Part shown: positions 16,443-25,358 of the stretch, one piece after another
Layout of the letters: every line of letters begins with the position of its first letter
Numbering within the stretch: position 1 is the first letter of the stretch
Source: SR-FBR-E99 sp963732365
Lineage (GTDB): Bacteria > Bacteroidota > Bacteroidia > Bacteroidales > VadinHA17
Direction: 5' to 3'
NCBI GenBank assembly: GCA_963732365.1
Contig: CAVSZC010000005.1
Coordinates: forward strand, 372,001-436,000
Length of the DNA: 64,000 nt
Made by a program: the position numbers and the translations under genes
Notes under the pieces: model-generated
The model's input: the letters and a program-made list of their open reading frames with translations, nothing else
What the model was told of the DNA's origin: nothing
Databases searched by the model: none

Positions 16443-18874
16443 ATGATGGAAAACGGCGAACAGAATTATTATATGCCTGAAAGCGAGAGCATAGATTTTC
16501 GCAGGTATTTCTCACTCTTTCTCAGCAACTGGTACTGGTTTGCCGGAGCTCTCTTCATTGCTCTGTCTGTTGCCTACGGGGTCAACCGCTGGGGTGAGGA
16601 GCTTTATACCGTTCAGAGCACAATGCTGATAAAGGACGAGGAATTCGGAGGGGGATATGCCGAGATGGACAAGATCATACCCGGAGGAGACATTTTTCGT
16701 TCCAGGCAGAATCTTCAGAATGAAATCGGTATTCTGAAGTCGTTTGATCTGAATCACAACGTGATGTACAAACTTCCCGATTTCCATGTTGTTTACACTC
16801 TGTCGGTCGCAGGGGAATAGCAGAAAGCCGGATGTATAAAACATGTCCCTTTGTTGTGGAAGGCGACAGCATATGGTTGCAGCCGGCCGGCAGGAGGATG
16901 GATATCAGGATACTCTCTGACAGACACCTATCTGCTCACCATCGAAACATATGATTACGAGGGTGAACACAGGTTTGGAGAGTGGTTTGAGAAGTTTGGA
17001 TTCGATTTTGTTATCAATCCGCGTGACAGTATTAAATCACCATATAACGAGAGTGGTTCAAACAAGTATTATTTCAGCATCGCCTCACCCCCCGCCCTGG
17101 CTAACAGCTATCGTTACAAACTCTCGGTATCACCAATCGAGGAGCAGGCTACTCTGGTGACTCTTATGGTCACAGGACTGGTACCCGAACAGGAGGCTGA
17201 CTACCTCGATAGCCTGATGAGTGAGTATATCTTCCAGGGGCTCGATTGGAAAAATCTTGCTGCGGCAAAAACCATTGAATTCATTGACAGGCAGTTGGGA
17301 AATGTATATGACTCTCTCAGGCAGGCAGAGAATAATATGGAAAACTTCAGTCTTGAGAATCGGTTTGTCAACCTCACCTCTGAAGGAACCCTGGTGCTCG
17401 AACGGCTTGAGCGTTATGAGACGGAGAAAAATACACTTAACCTTCAGCTGCAGTATTATGAATACCTGAAAGAATATCTCACTTCGCGCAATGAAAGCGG
17501 ACTCATTGTTTCTCCAAGCGTTATGGGAATAGGTGATCAGGTCCTTGTCAGGCTTGTTGAGGAGCTTTCGCAGCTGCAGTTGCAGCAGAAACAGGTAGGC
17601 TTTGTTCTGAGGGACGAGTTGCCGGCTTCGACCCTTATTTCAGGGAAGGTTGAGCAGGCACGTGATGCACTCCTTGAGAATGTCACCAACAGTATAAACC
17701 AGCTGAAAATTTCCCTCAATGATGTCGAAGGACGAATAGCCAGGGAGGAGGGTCAGCTAGACAAACTTCCCGGAACTGAACGGAAACTTATAGGCATACA
17801 GCGCGAATTTGACCTCAACAGCACGGTATATGACTTCCTTCTTGAAAAAAGGGCTGAGGCAGGAATTGCAAAGGCGTCCAGCGTGTCTGACAACAAGGTC
17901 ATAGACTGGGCAGAGCCGTATAATGCCATAAGGATCAAGCCTAAACCAAGGCAGAACTACATGCTTGCATTTATTCTGGGATTCCTTATTACCTGCCGGA
18001 GCCATAATCATCATTGATCTCCTGAACAACAAGGTAATAGACAAGAAGGATATCGAAAGAGCAACAAAGGCTCCCATACTGGGATTCATAAGCCACAGCG
18101 CATACGGCACGGAGATGCCTGTTATTGAGAAGCCGGGAAGCACGCTGGCAGAGAGCTTCAGGAGCATACGCACGTCGATGAAGTATTTTAACCCTGCAGA
18201 CCAGCCGGTGGTGGCGGCCATCACATCCACCATCAGCGGTGAAGGCAAGACCTTCGTTGCGGTTAACCTTGCAGCAATACTCTCTCTTCTTGGGAAGAAG
18301 ACACTTCTTGTGGGGCTCGACCTGCGCAAACCGCGCATACATAAGATACTCGGAGCAGACAACCCGGTGGGGATGAGCACATACCTGAGCAGTAACAGCA
18401 AGTTCGAGGAGGTCATTCAGAAGACATCCATTGAGAACCTCTGGATTGCCTCCTGCCGGCCCGGTGCCGCCGAATCCGTCAGAACTGATAGAACGGAAGA
18501 CGATGACCGACTTTCTTGCAAAGGCCAGGAAGCAGTTCGATTATATAATCCTTGACACTCCCCCTGTCGCCATCGTCACCGATGCACTGCTCCTGGCACA
18601 GCATGCTGACATGACCCTCTTTGTCGTCAGGCAGCGTTACTCTTCAAAAGGCACCCTGCAACTGGTTGATGAGATCTACCGTAACAAGGAGATTAAGAAT
18701 CCGGCTATAATTGTCAATGACATATCCATGTCAGGCTATTACGGCTACGGCCTGAGGTATGGCTACACCATGGGTTATTCCTACGGATACAACTACGGCT
18801 ACAAGTACTACGGCCACACCTCCTACGGCAGGGGAGCACGTGATGCTGCAGGAGCGTATTATACTGAGGATTGA
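16443..18874 (+). pseudogene. Wzc-like polysaccharide co-polymerase/tyrosine kinase, broken by four frameshifts
   Basis: Read in successive frames, the region encodes a full Wzc homologue. It has an N-terminal Wzz domain (IDFRRYFSLFLSNWYWF), coiled coils, a second membrane segment (NYMLAFILGF), a BY-kinase domain with ISGEGKTFVAVNLA, LVGLDLRKPR and FDYIILDTPPVA, and a Tyr-rich tail. The frame changes at about 16799, 16921, 17990 and 18455; the first also yields an in-frame TAG at 16818-16820. Sequence between the breaks is well conserved, so either the gene decayed recently or the reads have indels. An intact paralogue follows at 19730, which would allow loss. No neighbouring gene shows such breaks. 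Confidence 0.85.
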
Positions 18875-18879
18875 GGGGG

Positions 18880-18955
18880 TATTCGGTATTCGGTAATCGG
18901 TATTCGGTAATCGGTAAAAAAAATACTGATAACCGATAACTGATAACCGATTACC
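18880..18955. repeat. Inverted 7-nt repeat arrays, CGGTAAT family
   Basis: The left arm 18880-18916 has 7-nt units ATTCGGT/AATCGGT. The right arm 18925-18954 has GATAACC units, the complement. The spacer is only about 8 nt, mostly A, so a strong hairpin can form 5 nt after the stop of the broken wzc. It may act as a terminator. No four-helix-bundle gene with this unit is in the window. Confidence 0.85.
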
Positions 18956-18969
18956 TCTTTTCCATCCCA

Positions 18970-19030
18970 GAAACCCTGAAACATGAAACGTGAAACCAAA
19001 CTTTCAACTTTCACCTTTCGCCTTTAACCT
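18970..19030. repeat. Inverted 7-nt repeat arrays, GAAACNT / CTTTCAA
   Basis: 18970-18997 carries GAAACNT units, and 19001-19030 carries CTTTCAC-type units that are roughly complementary (GTGAAAG in reverse). This second, weaker inverted pair follows directly on the one at 18880. The two together fill the space between the broken wzc and the promoter at 19038. Confidence 0.65.
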
Positions 19031-19037
19031 TTTTTAA

Positions 19038-19045
19038 TATCTTTG
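19038..19045 (+). promoter_or_regulatory. Bacteroidota-type -7 promoter element (TATCTTTG) with a long leader
   Basis: TATCTTTG matches TAnnTTTG. About 160 nt separates it from the next ATG (19209). That leader includes ATCGCGGAAAC (19063-19073), also found before the wza-like gene (15619-15629). Apart from this, the arrays and a short ORF, I see nothing in the 18875-19269 gap. Confidence 0.6.
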
Positions 19046-19208
19046 CCCATCATATCCGCCTGATCGCGGAAACCTGATAACTTTGGGGAAGATATTGACT
19101 AATATAAACGTGAGTCGCAAACCAAAGACGGCTCATAGCTTATTTAACTGATCTGAAGCTTGTTAGGCACTATTTCAAGTGTGACTGACCAACCGGAGGA
19201 TTAATATT

Positions 19209-19286
19209 ATGAAGTATTTCCCGCTCAATGCGAAGAGGAGTGTTATTGTCTTGCGGTCCTGCGGTCAGGTTATCTGGACGATTTAA
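19209..19286 (+). other. Short ORF with strong ribosome-binding site, apparently cut off by a repeat array
   Basis: An ATG at 19209 has an unusually good Shine-Dalgarno (GGAGGA at 19195-19200) for this genome and a promoter upstream. The ORF begins MKYFPLNAKRSVIV, then enters the GACCGCAR-family array (19250) and stops after 25 codons at 19286, antisense to the end of the four-helix-bundle gene. It looks like the 5' end of a gene whose remainder was displaced by the repeat/S23 element. A genuine leader peptide is the alternative. I do not recognise the fragment. Confidence 0.4.
19250..19269. repeat. Arm of S23 element 1, TGCGGTCY units
   Basis: CTTGCGGTCCTGCGGTCAGG fills 19250-19269 and ends at the stop codon (19270-19272) of the minus-strand four-helix-bundle gene. 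It is the inverted complement of the longer array at 19678-19713, so the two bracket the gene. Confidence 0.85.
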
Positions 19287-19629
19287 GATACTTCATTAAA
19301 CTGCTGTTGGCGTTCATGATCTTCTGACATCTCTCTCTTCTGTCGCCAGCCGCTTCAGAAGAAACCAGTTTTAGATCCTCTGCCACATAGTACATTGTTT
19401 TCACCTCACCTGCCGATCCTTTGGATATATTGAGAAAATTGCGGAACTCAGCATCACTGCTTCGGCAGAAACACTCGGAAATATTATTCATAATAGATAT
19501 GCCTGCACTGCAGACCTGGTTTTTAAAAGTAAAATCACGACAATTACCGAAATCGGAATAAATCATTTTAATTAGTTCTCTGGACATAATCCAGATCTCG
19601 AGTTCTTCGAAATTCTTAACAGTTCCCAT
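19270..19629 (-). CDS. Four-helix-bundle protein, S23/TIGR02436 family (copy 1)
   Basis: The 119-residue all-helical protein fits the S23 four-helix-bundle family, known from ORFs in 23S rRNA intervening sequences and related in fold to Avd. Matching features are FEELEIW near residue 7, FKNQVCSAGISIMNNISE, a Ser/Glu-Phe-rich FRNFLNISKGSAGEVKT and a C-terminal helix. Family members bind nucleic acid or act as adaptors; no molecular role is established for intergenic copies. Relative to its coding strand, a G-rich array (reverse of 19678-19713) lies upstream and the complementary array (19250-19269) abuts the stop codon. It runs opposite to the flanking wzc genes. Confidence 0.9.
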   Translation of the reverse strand: MGTVKNFEELEIWIMSRELIKMIYSDFGNCRDFTFKNQVCSAGISIMNNISECFCRSSDAEFRNFLNISKGSAGEVKTMYYVAEDLKLVSSEAAGDRRERCQKIMNANSSLMKYLKSSR

Positions 19630-19677
19630 TTTAGTGCGATTTAGAAATACAGCATCATAAATTTACAAAATAATCCC

Positions 19678-19713
19678 TGACTGCAAGACCGCAAGACCGC
19701 AGGACCGCAGGAC
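19678..19713. repeat. Arm of S23 element 1, GACYGCAR units
   Basis: About four and a half 8-nt units of GACYGCAR lie 48 nt upstream of the four-helix-bundle start and 16 nt before the intact wzc ATG. The arm matches those at 14976 and 26767 with only a few differences over 35 nt. Confidence 0.88.
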
Positions 19714-19729
19714 AAAACATAAATCTCAA

Positions 19730-22204
19730 ATGGAATCTCAAAAAAAGCCTTCCCCCCCCGCTGATGACATCGACCTGATGCATTATCTGTCCCTGTTTGT
19801 AAGCAACTGGACATGGATTGCGGTGGCATTATTCATATCATTGTCTCTCGCATACGTCTACAACAGGTATTCACCTCGGGTATACAACGTCAGAAGCACT
19901 CTCCTTGTTGAGGAGGAGAAGAATCAGAGTGTCTATTCGAACCTTGACAAGGCGCTTACCGGGGGAAGCTACTTCGGATCGTGGCGCAACCTTGAGAATG
20001 AAATAGCAATACTCGAGTCTTACACCCTCAATTACCGTGTTATGATCGAGGTGCCGGAGTTTCACATTGCATACGTGCCCTTAAATCGCCATGGCATACA
20101 GGGGCAACGAATGTACAAAAGCTCACCTTTTGTTATCAGGGAGATAGGAGAAAGTCAACCTGTAGGTGTGCCTATTGAGATCAGGTTTACCGGACCGGAG
20201 AGCTACTATGCCGAGGTTGACATGGATGCCATGGAAGCATGGAACATGCAGCAGGGAGCTGGGGGCAGGGAGCAGTGGACAGGGAGCAAGGGGCAGGAGA
20301 ATGCCAAAAACCCTGATAAAGAGTTCCTTCTGGGTGAGCCTTACACACTCTTCGGCTTTAATTTTATTATTGATCAGCGAGATTCATCAAAGTCAGTATT
20401 CGGCGAGAACAACAATTATTTTGTCTGGTTTGAATCGCCAGCAAACCTGGCAAATCAGTATCGCTCCAAACTTAGCATAGAGCCTGTAGAAGAGGGCGCC
20501 TCAGTATTTATCTTATCATATGACGGCTATTCTCCGGCTGAGGGTGCAGACTATGTGAATAAGCTTATGGTGCTTTACGGTAAGCAGGGTCTGGAGTGGA
20601 AGAACCGTGCCGCAGAAGGGACCATAGAGTTCATCGAGAGGCAGCTTGGTCTCATCTCTGATTCGCTAAGCCTGGCAGAGAATGATATGGAGTCATTCAG
20701 GTTGAATAACCGCTTTGTTGACCTGACACTTGAGGGTACACTGGTGCTTGAACGTCTTGAAAAGCTGGAGGGAGAGAAGAATATGCTGGGACTACAGATG
20801 CAGTATTATCAGTATCTTCTCGAATATGTCGATTCGCGCGATGAGAGCGGTAGTATAATTTCTCCAACGGTAATGGGGGTTACCGACCAGATACTCATCA
20901 GGCTTGTGGGGGAATTCGCCGAAATGCAGCAGAAAAAAAAGCAACTGTCATTCAGCATCAGTGAGAATCTTCCTCAGACAGATCTCATGGTGCAGCAGCT
21001 TGAGGCTGTGAGGGCAAACCTTCGTGAGAACGTTACCAGCGCCATCGGGCAACTGAGCGTATCAATAAGTACCATTGATGAGCGGATGAAGAAAGTTGAG
21101 GTTGAACTTGGGCGGCTTCCTGGCACAGAGCGGCAACTTATAAGAATTCAGCGTGAGTTTGACCTTAATAATTCTATATATACATTCCTCCTTGAGCGCA
21201 GGGCTGAAGCAGGTATTGCCCTCGCCTCCAACATAGAGGAGAATCGCATAATCGACCGTGCAGAGCCGCATAACAGCAGCCTTATAAAGCCTCAGACAAT
21301 GAAGAACTATCTCGTGGCACTTATGCTCGGGCTTATGCTGCCTATGGCTCTGATAGTTCTGATAGATCTTCTGAACAACAAGATAATCGGACGGCATGAC
21401 ATTGAGGCCCTGACAAAAGCTCCCATCATAGGATATATAAGTCACTCTGAATATGGGGGTGATGATCCTGTTGCCGAGAGGCCGGGCAGCACTCTGGCCG
21501 AGTCATTCAGGGCTGTTCGTACTTCACTTGCCTTTTATACAGGGCAGACAAAATGCCCTGTCGTGATTGTCAGCTCCCCTGTCAGTGGTGAGGGAAAAAC
21601 ATTCGTATCGGTAAATCTGGCGACCATTATCTCAATGATGAACAAAAAGGTCCTTATTGTCGGGCTCGATCTCAGAAAACCCCGTGTGCATACTATCCTT
21701 AACGCCGGCAACGGTCACGGGATGAGCCAGTTTCTCAGCGGTAATGCCACATTTGAAGAAGTTATTGTTCCGACACAGATTGAGAATCTCTTCTTTGCCC
21801 CGTCAGGCCCCATCCCTCCAAACCCGGCGGAGCTCATCGGATCACCGAAAATGGCCGAGTTTATCACCCAGGCCCGGAATGAGTTTGATACTATCATTAT
21901 CGATACGCCTCCGGTAGGTATTGTTACTGACGCTCTTCTGCTCGGCCAGATGGCCAACGTGACACTCTTTGTGGTACGCCAGCGCTACACCACACGCGGC
22001 TCTGTCGCACTGCTTGATGAGATTTACAGGAAGGGAGAGATGTCAAATATATCGCTTGTGGTGAATGACATTTCAACATCGGGTTACTATGGTTACGGTC
22101 TCCGCTACGGCTACACACTCGGCTACGGACACCGCTACTATGATCCGGGCAATTATTATACAAAGGGCAAAGACAAAAACACCGAGTACTATACAAATGA
22201 CTAA
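19730..22204 (+). CDS. Polysaccharide co-polymerase and BY-type tyrosine kinase (Wzc-like), intact
   Basis: The 824-residue inner-membrane protein sets chain length and drives export through phosphorylation cycles. It has an N-terminal Wzz domain with a membrane segment (VSNWTWIAVALFISLSLAY), a coiled-coil periplasmic part and a second membrane segment near residue 530. The kinase domain has Walker A PVSGEGKTFVSVNLA (about 619-633), Walker A' LIVGLDLRKPR and Walker B TIIIDTPPVG (about 720). The C-terminus is Tyr-rich (GYYGYGLRYGYTLGYG, then NTEYYTND). It parallels the broken copy at 16443. A G-rich low-complexity stretch (20251-20301), absent from that copy, is carried in frame. Confidence 0.95.
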   Translation: MESQKKPSPPADDIDLMHYLSLFVSNWTWIAVALFISLSLAYVYNRYSPRVYNVRSTLLVEEEKNQSVYSNLDKALTGGSYFGSWRNLENEIAILESYTLNYRVMIEVPEFHIAYVPLNRHGIQGQRMYKSSPFVIREIGESQPVGVPIEIRFTGPESYYAEVDMDAMEAWNMQQGAGGREQWTGSKGQENAKNPDKEFLLGEPYTLFGFNFIIDQRDSSKSVFGENNNYFVWFESPANLANQYRSKLSIEPVEEGASVFILSYDGYSPAEGADYVNKLMVLYGKQGLEWKNRAAEGTIEFIERQLGLISDSLSLAENDMESFRLNNRFVDLTLEGTLVLERLEKLEGEKNMLGLQMQYYQYLLEYVDSRDESGSIISPTVMGVTDQILIRLVGEFAEMQQKKKQLSFSISENLPQTDLMVQQLEAVRANLRENVTSAIGQLSVSISTIDERMKKVEVELGRLPGTERQLIRIQREFDLNNSIYTFLLERRAEAGIALASNIEENRIIDRAEPHNSSLIKPQTMKNYLVALMLGLMLPMALIVLIDLLNNKIIGRHDIEALTKAPIIGYISHSEYGGDDPVAERPGSTLAESFRAVRTSLAFYTGQTKCPVVIVSSPVSGEGKTFVSVNLATIISMMNKKVLIVGLDLRKPRVHTILNAGNGHGMSQFLSGNATFEEVIVPTQIENLFFAPSGPIPPNPAELIGSPKMAEFITQARNEFDTIIIDTPPVGIVTDALLLGQMANVTLFVVRQRYTTRGSVALLDEIYRKGEMSNISLVVNDISTSGYYGYGLRYGYTLGYGHRYYDPGNYYTKGKDKNTEYYTND
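20251..20301. repeat. In-frame G-rich degenerate array inside wzc
   Basis: A run of GGGAGC, GGGGCAGG and GAGCAGTGG-like units encodes QQGAGGREQWTGSKGQEN between two conserved strands of the periplasmic domain. The broken paralogue lacks this insert at the corresponding place. Its composition resembles the intergenic arrays, but no matching arm was found elsewhere. Confidence 0.5.
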
Positions 22205-22214
22205 CCAAACAGAT

Positions 22215-22772
22215 ATGAGAACGCTTCTGACTTTCTTTTTACTTCTGACTGCTATCGGCACCACACTGTCGCAGCCCCGTACGAAGGTTGCCGCTAAACC
22301 TGCCCTGGGTCACGACTGGCGTGAGGGATATGTGAACATTACCGAACTAACCGGTGCACTAGGCCTTGGCAATACTGAGGTGCCATACTCAAAAAACTAT
22401 TTCGGCATTACGACCGTCAATGGTTACCAGTTTTCGCGCAATATCAAGGCCGGAATAGGTATCGGGGTGCATAAATACAACGGAGGGACCCTTTTCCCTC
22501 TCTATTTCGATGGCCGCTACAGCTTCAGCGCCCAGCAGTGGGTCCCCTTCTTCGCTGCCGCTGCAGGCTGGGCACTCAGCATCGATGACCTTAACGGCCA
22601 GTCACGCCTGTTCATAAACCCTTCGGTGGGTGTCAGGTTTGTCTCGATACCTAAAGTTGCCTTCACATTCTCCACAGGACTGATGATGCAGTCAGGCGGT
22701 GGAGAGAGCAGATCATCGTTCATCAATTTCAAACTGGGCGTCGATTTCAAAGGTAAAGAATGGAGCCTTTAG
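22215..22772 (+). CDS. Small outer-membrane barrel-like protein (paralogue 1 of 3)
   Basis: The 185-residue protein has a signal peptide (MRTLLTFFLLLTAIGTTLSQ) and alternating strands rich in Gly and aromatics. Motifs shared with the next gene and with the one at 25359 are DWREGY, FGITTVNGYQFSR with KAGIGIG, LFINPSVG and SSFINFKLGVDFKG. It is probably a small outer-membrane or periplasmic beta-barrel; its function is unknown. I chose ATG 22215 for the signal peptide; the frame is open further upstream but overlaps wzc. It follows wzc by 10 nt, so it is probably in the same transcript. Confidence 0.75.
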   Translation: MRTLLTFFLLLTAIGTTLSQPRTKVAAKPALGHDWREGYVNITELTGALGLGNTEVPYSKNYFGITTVNGYQFSRNIKAGIGIGVHKYNGGTLFPLYFDGRYSFSAQQWVPFFAAAAGWALSIDDLNGQSRLFINPSVGVRFVSIPKVAFTFSTGLMMQSGGGESRSSFINFKLGVDFKGKEWSL

Positions 22773-22829
22773 GTTTTCAAGGCGGCGACCCGTTTATAAG
22801 ATGTTGTGAATGACTTTTATCTTCTACCG

Positions 22830-23399
22830 ATGAGGCCGGTAATAATTCTTCTCTTTGTGTCAATGATTTCATTTGACATCACGGCCCAGTCGCACTACAT
22901 ACCCTCGACGCCTCTCCTGTCAAACGACTGGCGGGCGGGATACTTCAACAGCACTGACCTGAACTATGGCTTTGGCCTCAGTGAGACCAGCGTGCCCGAC
23001 AGCAAATACTTTTACGGGGTCACAACGGTAAACGGCTATCAGTTCTCAAGGGCGATAAAAGTAGGACTAGGCATCGGAGCCAGCAAGTTTGACACAGGTA
23101 TGTTCTGGCCTGTATACCTTCACTTCCGTTATAACATATGGTCGAAGCGTCTCGTCCCTTTCATCAGCTTTGATTGCGGTTACCTCCTGAGCTTCGAGGA
23201 CCTGATAGATGAGAGCCGCTTCTTTGCCAACCCATCCCTGGGAGTACATTATGTCGTCAGAGAGCGCCTGTCACTCAATTTTTCCTCCGGCCTCTTTCAC
23301 CATTCCGGCGGGCCCAATGGCCGCTCCTCTTTCATTAATTTTAAACTGGGCATCGAATTCAAGGGCAGGGCATGGAATCAGTTTATGATTATCAAATAA
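22830..23399 (+). CDS. Small outer-membrane barrel-like protein (paralogue 2 of 3)
   Basis: The protein is about 189 residues with a signal peptide (MRPVIILLFVSMISFDITAQS). It is clearly paralogous to its upstream neighbour, sharing NDWRAGYFN, YGVTTVNGYQFSRAIKVGLGIG, RFFANPSLGVHY, and SSFINFKLGIEFKGRAW near the end. It is predicted to be a small beta-barrel of unknown role. ATG 22830 gives the best signal peptide; the in-frame GTG 22806 adds eight residues. It is 57 nt after paralogue 1. Confidence 0.75.
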   Translation: MRPVIILLFVSMISFDITAQSHYIPSTPLLSNDWRAGYFNSTDLNYGFGLSETSVPDSKYFYGVTTVNGYQFSRAIKVGLGIGASKFDTGMFWPVYLHFRYNIWSKRLVPFISFDCGYLLSFEDLIDESRFFANPSLGVHYVVRERLSLNFSSGLFHHSGGPNGRSSFINFKLGIEFKGRAWNQFMIIK

Positions 23400-23580
23400 A
23401 TTCAAAATTCAAGATTTAAGGTTCAAGAGTCACAGGGATTACTTCAAGCTGGACTAACAGTTTAACTCCGAGTTCAACTAAGTGTACCTCCGTGGTTAAA
23501 TCCCTCGCCCCATCGCAAAATCGCCCCCTCGCCCTCTCGCCCAGTCTCAAAGTCTCCCAGTCGCTCCATCGCCCCCTCAT
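23398..23580. repeat. Short-period arrays: ATTCAAR units, then TCGCNNNN units
   Basis: 23398-23428 has 7-nt units of the form ATTCAAR. 23502-23580 has about ten 8-nt units beginning TCGC or TCTC, with the last four bases variable, ending 7 nt before the lhgO ATG. The TCGC unit is the complement of the arrays around the four-helix-bundle gene at 24841, so this may be an extra pyrimidine-type arm of that family. Confidence 0.75.
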
Positions 23581-23586
23581 CTTCTT

Positions 23587-24792
23587 ATGAATAACCAATC
23601 AGACTACCTTATAATAGGCGCAGGAATAATCGGTTTATCAATTGCGAGAGAGCTCTCCGATAGATTTCCTGATGCAACCATCAGTATTCTCGAGAAAGAA
23701 GATGATGTTGCAAAACACGCCAGCGGCCGCAACAGCGGAGTGCTGCACGCAGGATTCTACTATACGGCTGATTCCCTTAAAGCCAGGTTCACCCACGATG
23801 GCAACAGGCAAATGAGAGAATATTGCTATGCCAACGGACTGAAGATAAATGAAACGAAGAAGGTAGTCGTCGCGAAAGATGAGAGCGAGCTTAATGCCCT
23901 GTTTGAGCTTGAGAAGAGAGGAAAGGTAAACGGAGTGGAGGTCAGCATCATTGACGGGAAAGAGCTGGCAGAAATAGATCCCAACGTAAAAACATTCCGG
24001 CACGCCCTGTGGTCGCCTGCCACAGCCACTGTTGATCCTGTTGAGGTATGCAATTCATTAAGAGAGGAACTGAAGAAAAAGGGGGTACAGTTTTTCTTCT
24101 GCGAGGGATATGCATCACGGTTAGGTGGCAACGAAATAAGAACAACAACAGGAAATATCTTCTCTGCGGTCAGGATCATAAATGCCGCAGGACTGTATGC
24201 CGATAGAATTGCAAAAGATTTCGGGTTCTCAAAGAAATATACCATTATCCCTTTTAAGGGGATCTATCTGAAGTACAAGGGAGAAAATAACACTGTCAGA
24301 ACGAATGTCTATCCAGTCCCAAACCTTAAGAATCCTTTTCTGGGGGTTCATTTCACCGTCACTGTTGACGGTCATGTGAAGATCGGGCCTACTTCGGTGC
24401 CAGCCTTCTGGCGAGAGAACTACAGCGGATTCAGCCGCTTCCGTATGAATGAGATGGCCGGAATCCTGACGAAGGAGGCAAAGCTCTTCCTTCATAATTC
24501 GTTCGGCTTCCGCAGCCTGGCGATAGAGGAGATAAAGAAATACAACAGAAGATATTTTACAGGTCTTGCAGCTTCCATGGTGAGAAGCCTCGACCGAAAA
24601 GGATTTAATGAATGGGGTAAGCCGGGTATCAGGGCACAGTTGCTCGATGTCACGACAAACGAGCTGGTCATGGACTTCGTCATCGAAGGCAATAAAGATT
24701 CTGTCCACGTTCTGAATGCCGTCAGCCCTGCGTTCACTTGCAGCTTTCCATTTGCCAGATATATTGCGGAGAAGTATCTTGGTAAAGGCTGA
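23587..24792 (+). CDS. lhgO: L-2-hydroxyglutarate oxidase-like FAD oxidoreductase
   Basis: The 401-residue DAO-type flavoprotein has an N-terminal FAD-binding motif LIIGAGIIGLSIARELS (residues ~8-24). Further features are the LEKEDDVAKHASGRNSGVLHAGFYY block typical in layout for LhgO/L2HGDH (shown here only in part: SGRNSGVLHAG), GLYADRIAKDFG, PFKGIYLK and a C-terminal SPAFTCSFPFARYIA. Known members oxidise L-2-hydroxyglutarate to 2-oxoglutarate. It is intact and sits alone between repeat arrays: the TCGCNNNN array ends 7 nt before its ATG, and its stop codon is the first part of the next array. Confidence 0.88.
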   Translation: MNNQSDYLIIGAGIIGLSIARELSDRFPDATISILEKEDDVAKHASGRNSGVLHAGFYYTADSLKARFTHDGNRQMREYCYANGLKINETKKVVVAKDESELNALFELEKRGKVNGVEVSIIDGKELAEIDPNVKTFRHALWSPATATVDPVEVCNSLREELKKKGVQFFFCEGYASRLGGNEIRTTTGNIFSAVRIINAAGLYADRIAKDFGFSKKYTIIPFKGIYLKYKGENNTVRTNVYPVPNLKNPFLGVHFTVTVDGHVKIGPTSVPAFWRENYSGFSRFRMNEMAGILTKEAKLFLHNSFGFRSLAIEEIKKYNRRYFTGLAASMVRSLDRKGFNEWGKPGIRAQLLDVTTNELVMDFVIEGNKDSVHVLNAVSPAFTCSFPFARYIAEKYLGKG

Positions 24793-24827
24793 TGGAGCGA
24801 GAGAGAGACTCAGCGATGGAGCGATAG
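24791..24827. repeat. Arm of S23 element 2, GGAGCGAN units
   Basis: This array has 8-nt units such as GATGGAGC and GACTCAGC, starts within the lhgO stop codon and ends 13 nt before the four-helix-bundle ATG. It is the purine-rich counterpart of the array at 25219. Confidence 0.82.
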
Positions 24828-24840
24828 TAAGGTCAGAGAT

Positions 24841-25215
24841 ATGGAGAAAATCAGGACGCATAAAGATTTGAAAGTTTATGAGCTTTCATTTGAATCGGTA
24901 ATGATGATTTTCAATATTTCAAAAGGTTTTCCGAAAGAGGAAATGTATTCACTGACTGATCAGGTAGGAAGATCATCAAGGTCAGTTTCAGGAAATATTG
25001 CAGAAGCATTCAGAAAACGAAAATACCCTAAATCATTTATTTCAAAACTATCTGATGCTGAAGGTGAGGCTGCTGAGACTCAGGTGTGGCTCGACTATTC
25101 TTTGGAGTGCGGCTATATTGATAAAGAGGCTCATAATGAATTGTTTGACAAATACGATCATATAATTTCGATGGTTGTCAATATGGCATTAAAACCAAAA
25201 AACTGGTCATTTTGA
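24841..25215 (+). CDS. Four-helix-bundle protein, S23/TIGR02436 family (copy 2)
   Basis: The 124-residue helical protein shows the family pattern: HKDLKVYELSFE at the N-terminus, LTDQVGRSSRSVSGNIAEAF in the middle, KSFISKLSDAEGEAAET and a final amphipathic helix. It shares only scattered residues with the other three copies here, so they are distant relatives rather than recent duplicates. A GGAGCGAN array ends 13 nt upstream and its complement, CGCTCYTT units, begins 4 nt after the stop. The function of intergenic S23 genes is unknown. Confidence 0.9.
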   Translation: MEKIRTHKDLKVYELSFESVMMIFNISKGFPKEEMYSLTDQVGRSSRSVSGNIAEAFRKRKYPKSFISKLSDAEGEAAETQVWLDYSLECGYIDKEAHNELFDKYDHIISMVVNMALKPKNWSF

Positions 25216-25218
25216 TTT

Positions 25219-25262
25219 GTCGCCATGTCGCTCTTTCGCTCTTTCGCTCCTTCGCTCCCTCA
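25219..25262. repeat. Arm of S23 element 2, CGCTCYTT units
   Basis: Five 8-nt units of CGCTCTTT/CGCTCCTT type start 4 nt after the four-helix-bundle stop codon. In reverse complement they give the GGAGCGAA units of the upstream arm. Confidence 0.87.
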
Positions 25263-25358
25263 TTAAACGTCAGACCTATATCTTGATTTGAGATTAATTA
25301 TCTAAAGAAAAATTCCTACCTTGTAGTCCAAAGTCATTCACGCATAACCACTTTAATT

